From Candidatus Bathyarchaeota archaeon (GTDB lineage: Archaea; Thermoproteota; Bathyarchaeia; Bathyarchaeales; Bathyarchaeaceae), in contig QMYO01000099.1 of the NCBI GenBank assembly GCA_003662715.1, positions 1-6,485 on the forward strand: a stretch of DNA of 6,485 bases, given 5' to 3'. Shown here in pieces: positions 6,262-6,485 of this stretch. Under the pieces are notes generated by a model. That model was given only the letters and a program-made list of their open reading frames with translations. It searched no databases and was not told the origin of the DNA. The position numbers and the translations under genes are program-made. Numbering within the stretch: position 1 is the stretch's first letter; the number at the start of each line of letters is the position of its first letter.

Positions 6262-6290
6262 TATATTGCGTAGTAAGACTTAATAAATTC
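6262..6290 (-). promoter_or_regulatory. Probable promoter region of the pilus operon
   Basis: Two AT-rich blocks could serve as the TATA box on the minus strand: ATATAT (6267-6262), inside the perfect palindrome CAATATATTG (6268-6259), and GAATTTATTAAG (6290-6279). They lie about 67 and 85 bases before the ATPase ATG and would give leaders of about 43 and 60 bases. I cannot decide between them. The inverted repeat at 6247-6257 lies just downstream of the first. Confidence 0.45.
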
Positions 6291-6323
6291 TATGAATGCG
6301 AAATCACTTACTAAACCATTCTG

Positions 6324-6335
6324 AAAACTGAAAAA
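6324..6335 (-). terminator. Oligo-T tracts after the upstream partial gene
   Basis: On the minus strand TTTTT (6335-6331) and TTTT (6327-6324) follow the TAA of the partial gene by 25-35 bases, within a near-duplicated CTGAAAA unit on the plus strand. Archaeal transcription could end here, separating that gene from the pilus operon. Confidence 0.4.
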
Positions 6336-6360
6336 CTCTTGATTTTTAACACTCAAACAC

Positions 6361-6485
6361 TTAGGTTGCCCAGAATGGAGAATGACGTCTCATAAGATTG
6401 ATGAGTTCATTTAACGCCTCTAACTCATCTGGAGATAGATAATCTTGAAATTTTGTCAATAGCGCTTTTGCATGTGCTTCAGGTA
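6361..6485 (-). CDS. C-terminal end of an unidentified protein, cut by the window edge
   Basis: An open minus-strand frame enters at the window edge and ends at TAA (6363-6361). It gives the last 40 residues: hydrophilic and helical, with FQDYLSPDELEALNELINLM at residues 12-31 of the visible part and ending in HSPFWAT. The pattern of a Ser-Pro-capped amphipathic helix resembles the C-terminal helix of some winged-helix regulators such as the MarR group, but this is too little to name a family. It points the same way as the pilus operon, and 165 bases with T-tracts and a promoter-like region lie between. If it were a regulator it could control the operon, but nothing here shows that. Confidence 0.6.
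   Translation of the reverse strand, partial: PEAHAKALLTKFQDYLSPDELEALNELINLMRRHSPFWAT

Noticed and set aside
6196..6360. tRNA, CRISPR repeat or other RNA gene in the intergenic region
   Set aside because: No cloverleaf, no regularly spaced repeats and no long stem could be found; only short palindromes and T-tracts are present.
1..6485. Insertion sequence or other mobile element
   Set aside because: No transposase or integrase, no terminal inverted repeats and no target duplication were seen; every large open region has an assigned gene.

Overview
The window looks archaeal, most likely from a TACK-lineage organism such as Bathyarchaeia. The reasons are three prepilins with class III (archaellin-type) signal peptides, a secretion ATPase and platform proteins that read like archaeal ArlI/ArlJ (FlaI/FlaJ) relatives, a cysteine-rich TackOD1-like output domain, Shine-Dalgarno-led genes packed with short overlaps, and TATA-like and oligo-T signals rather than bacterial promoters and hairpin terminators. 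The lineage is inferred from recognised families, not from a database search.

Layout: the plus strand holds one gene (19-1008), a soluble protein of about 329 residues with several Cys-x2-Cys zinc knuckles and a C-terminal restriction-endonuclease-like fold that seems to lack its catalytic Glu/Lys. All other genes are on the minus strand. In transcription order these are: the tail of an unidentified protein (6485-6361, cut by the window edge); an intergenic promoter region (6360-6196); a type IV filament ATPase (6195-4672); two separate GspF/TadC-type platform proteins (4681-3725 and 3722-2907); a small pilin (2900-2490); a long pilin with an inserted beta-rich domain (2518-1616); an intergenic stretch with a T-tract and a TATA-like box; and a third pilin (1495-1019). 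The last gene converges on the plus-strand gene, with 10 bases between the stop codons.

The minus-strand genes form a compact archaeal type IV pilus locus. The ATPase powers assembly, the two platform proteins together probably do the job of one full-length ArlJ/FlaJ, and the three pilins share an N-terminal helix and a small C-terminal beta core. From ATPase to long pilin the genes overlap or nearly touch and look like one operon with translational coupling. The last pilin may have its own promoter. No prepilin peptidase and none of the archaellum accessory genes (arlC-H) occur here, so an adhesive or Tad/Epd-like pilus is more likely than an archaellum. The most notable points are the split platform, the domain-decorated pilin, the pseudo-nuclease/zinc-ribbon neighbour, and the inverted repeats in the operon promoter.
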